64,000 bases of DNA, taken from contig NC_034012.1 in the NCBI RefSeq assembly GCF_000346465.2, positions 7,042,800-7,106,799 of the forward strand, in the 5' to 3' direction. Position numbers and translations under genes: made by a program. The DNA comes from Prunus persica (Eukaryota; Streptophyta; Magnoliopsida; Rosales; Rosaceae). Shown here one piece after another: positions 1 to 11,998 of this stretch. The first letter of the stretch is position 1. Each line of letters starts with the position of its first letter. The notes beneath the pieces are model-generated. The model worked only from the letters and a program-made list of their open reading frames with translations, was not told the DNA's origin and did no database searches.

Positions 1-3000
1 AAACACATGTCTGTCCAGTATTACGAAACTTTGCTGCAAGCTACAAAACAAATTGCACACTTGATGGTTCAGCCAATGAATGTAACAGAAGAAAAGATTC
101 TTTGTGTTCAACTATCAAACATAAATAATTAAACAAGGTGAAATAGTCAAATAAATAAGAACATATCTAATATGAAAGCAACAGTTTTACTTACAGTTCC
201 TTTTACCGCCACATCCAGGTCTGCATCGTCAAAGACTATGCAGGGTGCATTGCCACCAAGCTCAAGAGATACCTAACATAATCAAGAAACAATAGCAATT
301 AACCACATAATGATTCCTCAAACCTCACTATTTAGCATATACACTTATCATTTAGCCTATATATTTACCTTTTTGACAGTCGCAGCTGCACCAGCCATCA
401 GCTTCTTTCCAACTGCTGTTGAGCCTGTGAAAGTGATCTTTCTTACCTGAATAAGTTATATCAATCAAGAATGGTTAATGTTTTATATTTTCTATAGCTA
501 TAGAAAATTGAATTATGGTGTCCCACGGAGAGGGACCGCATTATGTATGAATTATAAAACCTGCGAACTTGCAAGTAAAGCATCCCCAATTGCTGAAGCA
601 TTTCCCATAACCACGTTCACCACACCCTGTATCAGAAATGGTAAACACCATTAGAAACAGAAGAGGCAGTAAAAGTTGTGATGACTGAAGCAACAAAAAG
701 TTTAGGGATGCGATGCTCTTTAGAGAATATGTAAAATCAGCAAGTAGCTATTACATGACATGTCTCCTTGTGCATCAGGATTGATCTTTCTAAGAAGAAA
801 AATGGTCAATATTCAACATCATGAAATAGATAACTATAAAGCAAGTGATGGTTGAATCTCCAAAAGGATATTTGGTCTCAACTATTCATTATCTTTAGAA
901 GAGTGAAGAAAAAAAGCACACTTTCTGGCCATGATGGCAAAAGTCTTTACGAATTTGTATTATATTATCAAAGCATGAACACTTAAAGCTTTATAAGTAC
1001 ATTTCCATGCTCAAATTTGTTATATCTCCAATTCTAAAGCAAACAGCGCAGACATTTGTTACATGCACCATTCATACAACTCTAATCACGAGCACACAAA
1101 TACTTGTAGCACTAAGCAATAAATTAAGAAATTCATTTCCAGCACAGAGCCGACATATGACAATCTACATTATATGTCACGCTTGAGAGTAATATTATCC
1201 ACAACTGCAAGGCCAAATGAAAAACAACGTGCATTATACTAAATAAGAAGTGTGCTTGTGTGTGTGCTCAAACATATAAGAAATATTACCGGTGGTATTC
1301 CAGCTTGAAGGGACAGCTCAGCTGCTGCTAAAGCTGTGAGGGGTGTAAGTTCAGAGGGTTTTATGACCACTGTACAGCCACATGCAAGAGCAGGACCAAC
1401 CTGAAACAAGTGTGGAGCAGAACAGGAGATTTTTGTGAATGACAATCATGCGCTAAAAAGGTCGGAGTTCTTCTACTTAACAAATTCTACACCATTAAAA
1501 TATCTTAAAAATACCTTGCGGGTAAGCATAGCCAACGGGAAGTTCCAGGGAGTAACTGCACCAACAACACCAACAGGCTGCAAAAGAAAATTTAATAAGA
1601 GATCAAAGAATAGAAACAGAAGTAAATCCAGCGCCCTGCCCTCCACCCCAAAAGAAGGCCAAATATCATTTTTTGTATTTTTATGCTAAAGTTCATAGTA
1701 GCACTTAGAAACCCTACAGTTGCGCATTAGAGGGATATTGAAGAGTTTTGTATTATTGTACTTGCATGTTTGGCCAGCAAATTTAGCATCAATGGAAATG
1801 TACCTTTGTGCTTTTCCCTTTTCTTTTTTTTTTCTTTCAGATTTATTTGACAAACTCCTCAAAAATATATTCTCAACATTTGGCTACCGGATGAACTAGT
1901 TGTAATTTGGAGTAATTATATAGGCCATACAAAATTCAAAGAAACATATAAGTTCACCTGCTTCAAAACAAACAACCGTCGATCAGAAAGAGTTGGTGGT
2001 ATGATATCACCATATACACGTTTTGCCTCCTCAGCATACAACTCAATAAACCCGGCCCCGTAACTCACCTGTAATAAGAGTTTGAAATTTGAATCACATG
2101 ATGAAAGTAAGATGCAAAGCTACAGCTAATTGCTTAAATCCCTTAAACAGAAGTCTGAAATAGGATACCTCGCCAATGGCTTCTTTTAGAGGTTTCCCTT
2201 GCTCCAAGGTAATGAGTTGTCCAAGCTCTTCTTTGTGGGAAATTAGTAGATCATACCTTGAGAGATGGGAAGGAATATAAATATCAAGAACAAATGAAAT
2301 TTTTTACAAAACCAGATATAGAATCACAGGACAGCAATTATACCATTTCCTTAGACATTTGCTCCTTTCAGCAGCAGTAAGCTTGCTCCAAGCTATACAC
2401 AGGATAATAAGTTCAGATACTTAAATTAGTAAAAGAATTTTTTACAACCTCAGGCTATGTTAAACAGATGTCATCTACATTTGCATGATAATAAACGCAT
2501 AAGCACGATTAGCTCAGTTTATGGAAGTACGCTAAATGCAGTAGATAAATTTCTTCAACTGTCTAACGTAATCACAAATTCACAATGTGGATTAGTTCCC
2601 ATACAATTAAATGCACCATAGGCTGAAGATATTGCATCATTTGTCTCCTTTTGACCCATGCATGGGACAGTTGTTATTACTTCGCCAGTTGCTGGATTGT
2701 GAACCTGCCATGATATGAAATAGAAGTGATTTCTGAAAACATCGAGGAGAGGAACGAAAGATGCAGTGTGAAGGTTGGTAGGTGGACCCAACAGAACTAA
2801 TATTTAATTAAGTATGGTCATAAGTAGGTGCTCCTATCTCAAACAAACCACATGTAATCAAAAGAAAATGAGGCATGAAACCAGCAATATTCAGAACAGA
2901 TAACATTTATAGATTTAATGTAAAGATCATCCAAGGGCACATGTATCAGAGGAAACGAAGAGGTTCCTAGCTCATACCTGTATGGTTTTCCCATCATATG

Positions 3001-4067
3001 CATCAGACCATTTCCCTCCGATAAGGCCCTGGCTACGTAATAGGCCAGAACTACTAAGCCGAGAAGCAAAACTTTTTACATCCATGCTAATCTGACAAAG
3101 AATCCCCCATTCAAACATTAACATATTGATAAATACTACTTTAAGATAGAAAATTCTACAAATAAATTGTAGAATAACACAAGTTCAACATGTACCATTA
3201 TTGAATATTAAGAAGAGAACCCCAAACATAATTAAACAAAAGTACTAGAGTAGAAAGAAAAAAAAATCTCATTTGCAACAACAAATAATGCTTTTATATA
3301 CAAAATTTTGAAGGAATGGAGAAAAAAAAAATTAGATATTAAACCTCTGCCCATGTCAGGACTATAACAACATTTGATATCACCATGTATGCATCAGTCC
3401 TTCTATTGATATTTCTATGCACTGATTTTTATATATCTATGCATGTCTGAGCACACAGTCGAAAATGCAAGGGACGCATATTAGCATTTTGTGGTTCCAA
3501 TATAAACTGGAAAGCTCCTTCAACATCCCAAACATTAGCAACAACCATATTCAATCAAACCCAATATCACACAGACCCATCTCGATGACAAACAAAACAA
3601 TCTAAGGCAGGCTTTAAAACTAAAACTCATGACTATTTTGAATGAAATTAGAAATTTAACAAACAGAACAATATTTCTTGTGCAACATTGACTCTTGATT
3701 TTCAATCAACCACCTCAAATTCAAAACTTGATCTTTTCATCAACATTTACAATCAAACCAAGCATATGCATATTCATTCATGATCATATCAGCCTAGGGC
3801 CAGATCACCGNNNNNNNNNNNNNNNNNNNNNNNNNNNNNNNNNNNNNNNNNNNNNNNNNNNNNNNNNNNNNNNNNNNNNNNNNNNNNNNNNNNNNNNNNN
3901 NNNNNNNNNNACACACACACACTCTGTATATCTCACCACAACATATCTTTCTTTTTATATATAGATCTAAATACACACATATATCTCTATAAAGCACTCT
4001 CACTCACACACACTCTCACACTCTCTCTCTCCCCCTCTCTCTCATACATATATATATATAGCGACAT

Positions 4068-4117
<50 letters not shown>

Positions 4118-4328
4118 AGAAGGGCAAATACTTACAACTGCTTACTGCTACAGAACTGAAATTTGAGTCTCTTTGAGCTCTTGGGCGATATAAATACACA
4201 TATACAGAGACAAATCACAAACGGATGGGGGTTACCTGGCGAGAGAGGAGAGGAGGGGCTTGCATGGAAGGCAAATGTGTGAAAAGCTTGAAGGATCGAG
4301 CTGACATGCGTGACGCTCTGAAGGTCAT
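1..4328 (-). CDS. ALDH5F1: Succinate-semialdehyde dehydrogenase, mitochondrial (5' part, 12 exons seen)
   Basis: The enzyme oxidises succinic semialdehyde to succinate with NAD+ in the GABA shunt, in the mitochondrial matrix. Exons on the minus strand, all with GT-AG junctions and consistent phase, are 4236-4328, 2978-3091, 2605-2704, 2344-2392, 2169-2256, 1958-2068, 1515-1577, 1290-1400, 561-626, 369-446, 195-272 and 1-40 (cut by the window edge). Exon 1 encodes an Arg/Ser-rich leader with no acidic residue, as expected for a mitochondrial presequence. Family motifs in order include [36 protein letters not shown] (catalytic Glu about residue 295) and NTGQTC (nucleophile Cys about residue 329); their 34-residue spacing fits the ALDH fold. 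The rest of the C-terminal half lies outside the window. Intron 1 contains an assembly gap and microsatellites, so its length is uncertain. Assignment to ALDH5 over other ALDHs rests on overall similarity to the plant protein as I recall it. Confidence 0.93.
3811..3910. other. Assembly gap (100 N)
   Basis: The run of exactly 100 N is the usual placeholder for a gap of unknown size. It lies in intron 1 of the succinate-semialdehyde dehydrogenase gene and is followed at once by AC, CT and GA microsatellites, which probably caused the break. Confidence 0.95.
3911..4110. repeat. Compound microsatellite (AC)n, (CT)n, (TA)n, (GA)n
   Basis: Simple repeats run from the gap edge: AC repeats, then CT-rich sequence at about 4015-4045, TA at 4048-4060 and a long GA tract at about 4070-4110. 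All lie in intron 1 of the dehydrogenase gene. They are likely to be length-polymorphic. Confidence 0.9.
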
Positions 4329-6152
4329 GGCAGAAATCAGATTCAAATTTTTCGTCTTTTTATGCTTCTAGTGGTTCTACGAAGCTCACTAGTCTGGTTT
4401 CTTTTGTAATCGTTGAAGTTTAAGCTCACTACTTCGCAGTGAAGCTCCACGCTGCCTCTCTGTGACAACAATTTTTGCCAATTGTGGCACCCTCTCTGCT
4501 CTCTTTGCTTTTTATTATTATATAGTCATCATTTGGGGGGCAAGCCCAATCCTTTTCTGGATTGAGCCTCCATCACTTTTTTCCTTGGGCCATGTTTTGG
4601 TCGGCTGGAGTGGATTGGATATATCCAATTAAAATGGACATGGTTCCAGTTCGTTGTTTGATGGGTTCAAATGCACCTAAGAGCAGTTTGGATGAAAATA
4701 ATTACATCGGCTACAAATCTAGCAGATGAGGGATTAGGAAACCGAAGCAGAGACGTGGGTTTACAACGACGCCTCCGCCTCCTTCTTCTCGTCTTCTCTT
4801 TATTAGATTTTCTTCTCTGATGCTACAATCTTATCACTTATCCCACATATTTCAAGCAATCTTATCATTTACTCTTTCTCCAACCAAAAGCGCTTCTGAC
4901 TATGTTTGACAGAAAAATTTAGAAGCGTTTCTGGGCCATAAAAGCGCTTTCCGAAGAAGCCCCTAGCATGTGCTTCTTCAGGAAGCACTCCCAAGTGCTT
5001 TTTCAGGAAGCACATTCGATTTTTTATGAAATTTTCAACAACTTTATAACAAAAACGCTTTTATTAAAAGCGTTATGAACATAAGTGTTTTCTAAAGAAG
5101 TAGTTCCAAACAAGCCCTTAATCTCAGTTGTTCTGGGTTAATGAATAATATCAATGTTCGATGTAAGTCCCAATCTAAATAATTGACTCTTTAATTTGAT
5201 GCTATTTAATTTTAATTTTGTGTCTGTTTTAGTAATTGTTTATGATATTAAATAATGAAATAAATACTAAAATTTAATTAAAAAATTGAAATCCAAGACT
5301 CCAATCTGGTCCAGCAAATTGATGTGCCGAACAACTCATAGGACTTAAAAGTCCAAGCCAATCCAAACCAACCTAGTTCAATTAAAATCCAATTCTATCC
5401 AATTCAGTTTCGTCCATCAAATGGGGCTTAATTTGGCAAATCTTTTGTTTCAAACTTGTTAAAGGTACAATCATGATTTAGCAAGCCCATTCCTTATAAC
5501 GCGTTTGCTTACTTGGAATTTGGTGAGGTCATATCAATTAGCTCATGATTTAGTGACATTTTTCTTATCAATTTAGACTTAAGTCCTAAGTTCAAACCCA
5601 ACACTTTTGATTAATGAAGATAATAGTCATGAATTGAGAAAGTACCACTAATTGTATTATGTTTTTCTTTTTAATGGAATTAAGGGAGTCGAACTTGTGA
5701 CTTCAATCACACCAATTTAAACTACATTTGGCACTCTTCTTCTTTTTTCTCCTTTTTTTGGGACTCTCTTCTTTGCAAACCCCCACAGAACCAACTTCTT
5801 TGGCTAATAAATTGGGCGACTCTCTCCCCCGTCATGTTGTAGAGAGATTTTAATCCCTAGTTTTATGTTGGGTTTTGTTTCTCCCCAGTTTTGTGCTCGG
5901 TTTTGTTTATCCCCAGTCCTTTTGGACTAACTTTTAAAATCCTTTATGTTGAGGAGGTAGAGTTTTTATATCTAAATAGATCTTTCATACTGGGTGTTGT
6001 GAGATCATGTGGGATGTTGGAGGTGTTGTGGCCTTCTTTTGCCAAGTGGATGTTGAGCGGTAAGGCCCTTTCACTTTTGGTGCTTATGGTTCCCTATTCA
6101 TACAAAATCAGTCATTCTCATGGTCTCTCTATAGCATTGGTATTGTAAAGAC
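4329..6152. other. Intergenic region with a palindrome-rich dispersed repeat (4870-5115)
   Basis: The first part should hold the promoter and 5' UTR of the minus-strand dehydrogenase gene. From about 4870 to 5115 the sequence is full of short inverted words built on AAGCGCTT and AAGTGCTT. One example is a 9-bp inverted repeat, AACGCTTTT and AAAAGCGTT, separated by 3 bases. This looks like a decayed non-autonomous DNA element, but I could not fix its ends. From 5116 to 6152 the sequence is AT-rich with no supportable gene. Confidence 0.5.
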
Positions 6153-8643
6153 TGTAACACCCCGACTCCAAATTTTCCCAAATTTAACCCTTATTTAATT
6201 ATTTAAGGGTATTTTAGTTATATTTTTAACCGGAGAGAGTTTGGGAAGTATTTTTGGATAAGTCGTACTGAGACGAGTTCATAGACACGTAGTGGGCTCG
6301 AATCGGAGTTGTAACGAGAGAGATATGGTCAAAAGAAACCCAGTGGCACAATCGTAAATATTTCGAAATGAGATTTTTATAAAAATCTGGTTTTCTCTCT
6401 CTCTCTCTCTTCTCCGCGCGACCTCTCTCTCTCTCCTCTCTCTCGCGCGCGACAGCCGGCCACGTTTTGGCCGGCCGTGCTCTCCTCCGGCCACCAATGA
6501 CGACGGGACCGGTACCAAAATGACCGGGCCGTCGTCCTCTTCCAACCCCAGCCAGCTCCCGCCTCCAGCCGCCGCGGTTTGGGCCGGAATTTGGAGAAGA
6601 AGCGGCCGACGTCGCCCCGATCTTCACAGCCGCCCGATCTCCCTCCTCCAGCTGCCATTTCTGGCGATCAAGGTATGGAAATTCATCCCTTCTGCATGCT
6701 CTAGCTGATGGTGGGTAGGATTAGATCGATTCTTAGCGTAGACAATTCGATTTTCGAATTGAAAATCTGCCGAACTTCGACCGCCGTGATCGGCCACTTC
6801 CGGTCAGTTTTTGGGGTAGGTCCAAGAACAAAAGTGGCTCCAAATAGGGTCTTATACCTAGGGTAGGAATTTGGAGCCGTGGTTTTGAGATTTTCCGGCG
6901 AAGCGTTATCGCTTTGGGCACTCACGCGCTGCCGGCGCGTGCGGCGGAGCGTGGGCACTGTAGAAAAAGTGACACTGTATCTCGATGAGATCCTTAGGTT
7001 GTCACGAGTGCGTAGGATTTCGCGGATCTCAATTCGGACATCGTTTGACTATCGAACGGACGATCGCATATTGCGCGTTATCCGGGTTCGATAGGTTGGG
7101 ACCGTCGGATGGTCCCAAATTTAATATATGTTAATCTAGGTAATTCTAGGATCGTGTAGGAATTCACGGATTGTGAATCGGAGCCCCGGATGTTCCGAAT
7201 AGTAATTTTACAGTTTATATTTTATATTAATTGTCAGATCGTGCGATCGTGAGCAATCCGACCGTCCGATCTGAATCAAACTTGCAGAACAAGTGTCCCA
7301 TACCTGGTAGAACCCATAGGGACTTTTGGATCGGAAATTGAAGGTCGTGGGTTCTGCAGGTCCGTTTGACCAGGGTTAGAGTAGTTTGACCCTTGGTTGA
7401 CCGTGAGTCTCCCGAAGTAATCTTACCTTTCCAGGGGAGATTATCGGGTGCTAGACTATTGTGGAGGGTTACACAATATTAGAATTATTTATATAATTAT
7501 ACATGGTTGTACAAGGGTACAACAGAGTCTAGAATGTCAGTTTGGAGTGCTGTACGCACTACCTTAGATACCTCCCTGGATGTTGGATTCACTACAAGTA
7601 CCACCAAGTGAAAGTTAGGTCTCACGTGGCGTAGGTTATCCGGCGTTGGGACAGGCCCCATACGTGGCATTGGTTGTACCAGCGTATGGGGAGATATGAG
7701 ATATGTTGTTCAGGTCTCACGTGGTGTAGGTTATCCGGCGTTGAGACAGGCCCCATACGTGGCATTGGTTGTACCGGCGTATGGGGAGCTATTGTGATAT
7801 TGTGTTGAGGTCGCACGTGGCGTAGGTTATCTGGCTTGTCTACAGACCCCATACGTGGCGTTGGTTGTACCGGCGTATGGGGAGATTTGTGATATGATGT
7901 TGAGGTCCCGCGTGGCGTAGGTTATCCGGCGTTGGGACAGGCCCCATACGTGGCAATGGTTGTACCGGCGTATGGGGAGTTATGTGATATGATGTGCAGG
8001 TCTCGCGTGGCGTAGGTTATCCGGCGTTGAGACAGACCCCATACGTGGCGTTGGTTGTACCGGCGTATGGGGAGATATTATGATAGTATGGCATGGTCGC
8101 ACGTGGCGTAGGTTATCCGCGCGTGTTGACAGGCCCCATACGTGGCGTTGGTTGTACCGGCGTATGGGGAGATTATGTGAAATACAGAGAAAGGAAATAA
8201 GGTATCGCTTAAGTGTGGAATTGGTTTTTAGGGAAGAACTACGTGTGGCTTGATCCCTCAAGGAGGGTACGTAGGCAGCCTAAGGTTATTAGGTGCAGCC
8301 GCAGACTAAATGTTAGTCATAATTTAGATTTGAATTGTTTGCCTTGTTTAAGGCATGAATTGTTTTGTTAGCATGTTTGGTAGTTGGTTGAGTATTATTG
8401 GAAGGCCGAAGGCCATTTGTGTGAATTGCATGAAATTATATTGTGCATGCTGCCAGTTGGGAATATTAAATGCGTTTTCATGCAGGTATAAATTTTGGGA
8501 AATGTCCAATTTATAGGGGAGACTCTGCCGAATTTTCGGCGGGAAGTCTCGGTTTTTAGTATTTGGGCCTGGCATCGGGAGGATGTCGGGAATTCCAAAG
8601 GGTTTGCCTCGAGTTCTGAAAAAATTCGGGGCGGGTCCTTTCA
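6153..8643. mobile_element. Solo-LTR-like element, copy A (about 2.49 kb)
   Basis: It starts TGTAACACCCCGAC and ends CCTTTCA, giving TG...CA termini, and aligns along its whole length with 50653-53145. A TATAAAAA box at 6378-6385 precedes a CT-rich tract, and a splice-donor-like GATCAAGGTATGG follows near 6667-6679. A 95-bp tandem array lies near the 3' end. No gag or pol sequence and no second LTR are nearby, so it is best read as a solo LTR of a Ty3/gypsy-type element. The flanking pentamers are AAGAC and AAGCG, which agree at only three positions, so a target-site duplication is not proven for this copy. Apparent ORFs in the GC-rich part are not supported as genes. Confidence 0.75.
7618..8175. 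repeat. Six-unit tandem array, about 95 bp period, each unit with a 9-bp stem hairpin
   Basis: Each unit contains a gtaggttatccggc-like core followed by CCCCATACG, an 18-nt loop and the exact reverse complement CGTATGGGG. Left arms begin at 7656, 7751, 7847, 7942, 8037 and 8134; right arms begin at 7683, 7778, 7874, 7969, 8064 and 8161. Most units also carry one or two ACGTGGC words, several within the G-box CACGTGGC. The arms are perfect in all six units although the sequence between them varies. Confidence 0.95.
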
Positions 8644-9084
8644 AAGCGTCTTCTTGATCCTCTATATGTCAACTCTGAGTGAGTTGGACTTGAATTTGTA
8701 ATAGTTATTACTCACTGTCTTGTTGGATTTATTTTTTCCAAGTCCACACAAACTGGTAATCAAAAGTTTGCACAAAAACAAACAAAAGGAAAAACCCAAT
8801 TTGCTCTCTTTATTCCTCTCTTTCTCTCATCACTCTCTGTGTTTGATTCGTGCTACCTAACCCAAAACCCAAACATATTATTTGGTTGAAAGTTTGAATT
8901 AATTAAAATAAAAAAAAACCCACTTTTATGGATCTCTTTATTCACTCTCCGTTCCCCATTTCATACAATATTGTTAGGCTCATGGTGAAGGAATCAATTG
9001 TAGTGGCATTAAGACGAGCATGGATGATAGTGGGGTATTGGATTGGTTGCATAGATTGTTTGCACTATAATTAATCGAGCACAT
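8644..9084. other. Intergenic, no feature recognised
   Basis: This AT-rich stretch lies between the solo LTR and the Tat-like fragment. I see no splice-consistent coding sequence, RNA gene or terminal repeat. Confidence 0.5.
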
Positions 9085-9665
9085 TTGACACTGGGAGACT
9101 GGCCCATATACAAGCACAGCGACTGCCAAAGGAAAGACACTTTTAGGGATATCCCTAAAAACAGTGATGACGTCATCATCTTCTTAACCTGCCAAAGGAA
9201 TAACTCCCTTCGAAGGGGTAATTGCCTACCGAAGGCAGTTGCCGAAGCTCCCAACTATATAACCTAAAACTTTGGACACATATCACCATCACAAGTGATT
9301 CACCCAAAGTCCCACATCGAAACTTTGTGCAAACTCTCACTGTCATTTCTTTATAAAAGAGGAATAGTGCCAAAGTAAAAAAAGGTACTAGTTTTCATCT
9401 TTACTGTTACTTTGCCAAAATGACTACATATCTCACATTTGCTAACTTAGGCATCGGAGAGCTCTCTACAGATACTACACTAGTATTTGAAGCTTGACGA
9501 TTACTTCTCCATCTTTTTTCTACAAGATCGCTTTGTGGTCAAAAGCCTCTCCTTGCTGAAGGTCCATAACCCTCTTGTCTTGCTGAAGACTCCACACTTC
9601 ATCTATCTAAGTTGGAGCTTGATTTTGGGCATCATCATACACAATGCAACAATTAACGATCTCGA
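9085..9665 (+). mobile_element. Fragment of a Tat-lineage-like Ty3/gypsy LTR
   Basis: The stretch has a perfect TGACGTCA palindrome near 9168, a TATA box (TTTATAAAAG) near 9351, and then an ACTTAGGCATCGGAGAG block near 9446 followed by a short run of direct and inverted words. In plant Tat/Athila-type LTRs a similar GCGTCGGAG block commonly sits near the R region; that comparison is from memory. No partner LTR or internal coding sequence is visible. Limits are approximate. Confidence 0.45.
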
Positions 9666-11811
9666 GGACCGTTGGACTTTTGGGGTGAGGGGGGGTGATA
9701 TGGATAGGGGAAAGTGGGCTATGAGGGTGATGGATTTGTGAGGGTTTGCAGTGGTGCAGTGTAGGGGTTGATAATGGCGATTGGGCAGTGGAGATATGAG
9801 ATTGATTTTTTTATTTATTTTTAAGATCTCATTTTAATAGTTAAATTAGTTTTTTATTATTTGTTTTCTTGGACACATGGCATACATTTAACAGAAAAAT
9901 GTGTCTTGAAGTTAAAGTTATCTACTTTAGTTGAATTAATAATTAAAGAGTATTTTAAAAATAATGGTGGATGAAAAAATAATAATTATATATTTTTTAA
10001 ATTTACATAATAAGTGGAAAGATAAAATAAATGGAAAAATAAATAAAGGGTGGAAATAGCACACTATAAATATATTGAGAGAACCCCAGAAGTCTCTTTT
10101 ACTGTCAAATGCATGTTTTTGCCCAACGCATTGACCCTTGAAAGCCAATTCCAAATTTGCAACTGTTTGATACAATTAATTCAACTATATTATATATGGC
10201 TTGGTCTTGTATGACCCTTCCATGCATTTGCATCTGACATGATCGAAAAAATTGTCGTCTAAGAGTAAGAAAACATTTTTTACCCAATAAAAAGGATAAG
10301 AAAACATTCTTTATAACAATGAATTTGAAAATATGATTACAATATGAATATTAAGATTTCTCCACAATTTGAGAATCAATCCACCTTTTGTCCACATGCA
10401 ACACATGTGTATTAGTTTTCTTTTTTAGTACAAATGATTGGAGAAGAGGAGGTTTACACAAATATTTATTGGGTGCTTGGAGTTTTAAAATTCTACCCAT
10501 ATAGATGAAATGAAAGTAGAAGAGCTCAACCAACTAAACTATACCACCAATGCATATGTATTAGTTAACTATCTCTAAATTCTCATATGTTAGTGTGTAG
10601 TGAAGAATTTGAAAATTAATGTTTCAGTTTGTTAGGACATTGTTAGGGTATTTACATTTATGTAAACGAAGTAATGTATGATATAATTATATCCTACACC
10701 TCAAAATAAATTGTTAATGAACGAAGAAACTCAAAAGATAATATATCATTATGCAAAATATTACCCTCAATAACAAGCATAAACACAATTACTCAATGAA
10801 TAATGCACTCTTACCACATTTGTATACCACATTCTCATACCATCTTATGTGGCAGATGAGGTGGACAGCCACATCAATTAAAAGTATTTAATATTTTCTT
10901 TTCTTTTATGATTGATTAACACTTAAAAAAATGTTAATTAAACTTTCTTTATTAAAATACACTTCATTGATTTTAATTAATGTGGCCTATAATATAGATA
11001 TGCCATATCATGTGATATAGAAATATGGGATAAAAATATAGTAAGTGTAGCATTACTCTTAATCAATAACAAAACAACATGGAAACGAAGAGCTCGCACC
11101 TCAAGAGTTTGATATGAAGTGTCTATCTCAACCAACTAAAATATGAATTTCTCATTTTAAACGACCCCATTGAAGTTGATCATGTTTTGACATCAACATG
11201 TTTCTGCAGGACTATTATATTACAACTAGTAGCTTTTATGGTAGTTAGGTGCTTTTTATAAAAAAATTATTTTTTAATTAATAATTATTGGATCATTGAA
11301 ATAAAAGGATCATGACATACAAATCAGTGATCTCAAGTTTGAATTCCCATGATACCTTGATAATATTTTGTGTAGGAACACCCTCTCTTCCTCCCTAGCG
11401 TTAACCAATATATATCACTAAATTTTAATATGTGACATAGCTTCTTTATGAATGTTTAGATTTTAGCTTCTACTTATGCTAAGGAAATAATTTAAGGAGC
11501 CCATTATGGATGTTTTTAGACTTTAGCTTCCACTTATGCGACTTTCTGTTGTTCATTAATTAAATTTTGCATAAGAAAGAGTCACCTAAAAAACTCTTCC
11601 ACCTACTTTTCACCTCACAATAATTAAAAAAGGAAAATTCCAAATTCCAAACTTCAAACTCCAATACTATTCTTTTCAATTTAAATTTTTTTGGAGAGAT
11701 TTTTCAATTTTATATTTAGTCATGATGGAAACCATAATATTTTTCCTTATTCAGAAAATAAATCGACTAATCAAATTCATGTTTCTATAATAAATTCTAT
11801 CTGGTCCCTTA
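9666..11811. other. AT-rich intergenic region
   Basis: No coding sequence can be supported. Around 11480-11530 a short stretch resembles the interior of the MITE at 49350-49743 (GGAGCCCATTATGGATG against GGGAGCCCATTGTGGATG), so it may be a decayed relative. Confidence 0.5.
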
Positions 11812-11995
11812 GAGCATCTCCAAGGGAGATATTAAATATCAAACATCAAATTTAAATTTGATGGTTGATGTGGCAAGTCGACATTTACACAGTTTTACAC
11901 TCCACCCAATATATCAAATAAATAATTATTGTAACAGTTAAATCTAGCCGTTAAATGTTTATGTGACACTTTTTACACATCGGTTGGAGATGCTC
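11812..11995. mobile_element. Tourist-like MITE (184 bp) with TTA target duplication
   Basis: The ends are inverted repeats, GAGCATCTCCAA at the left and TTGGAGATGCTC at the right. Each end is flanked directly by TTA (11809-11811 and 11996-11998), the 3-bp duplication made by PIF/Harbinger elements. The interior is AT-rich and has no ORF, as expected for a MITE mobilised in trans. Confidence 0.85.
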
Positions 11996-11998
11996 TTA

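Noticed and set aside
5891..6148. 85-aa ORF before LTR copy A
   Set aside because: No recognisable domain, no splice context, and composition typical of chance frames.
6226..6708. Arg/Gly-rich ORFs in the GC-rich part of LTR copy A
   Set aside because: Overlapping frames on both strands of an LTR; the counterparts in copy B are not conserved as protein.
7618..8175. CRISPR-like regular repeats
   Set aside because: The units are contiguous 95-bp tandem repeats without unique spacers, lie inside an LTR in a plant genome, and have no cas genes.
6148..8648. Target-site duplication for LTR copy A
   Set aside because: Flanking pentamers AAGAC and AAGCG match at three of five positions only, so I do not claim one.
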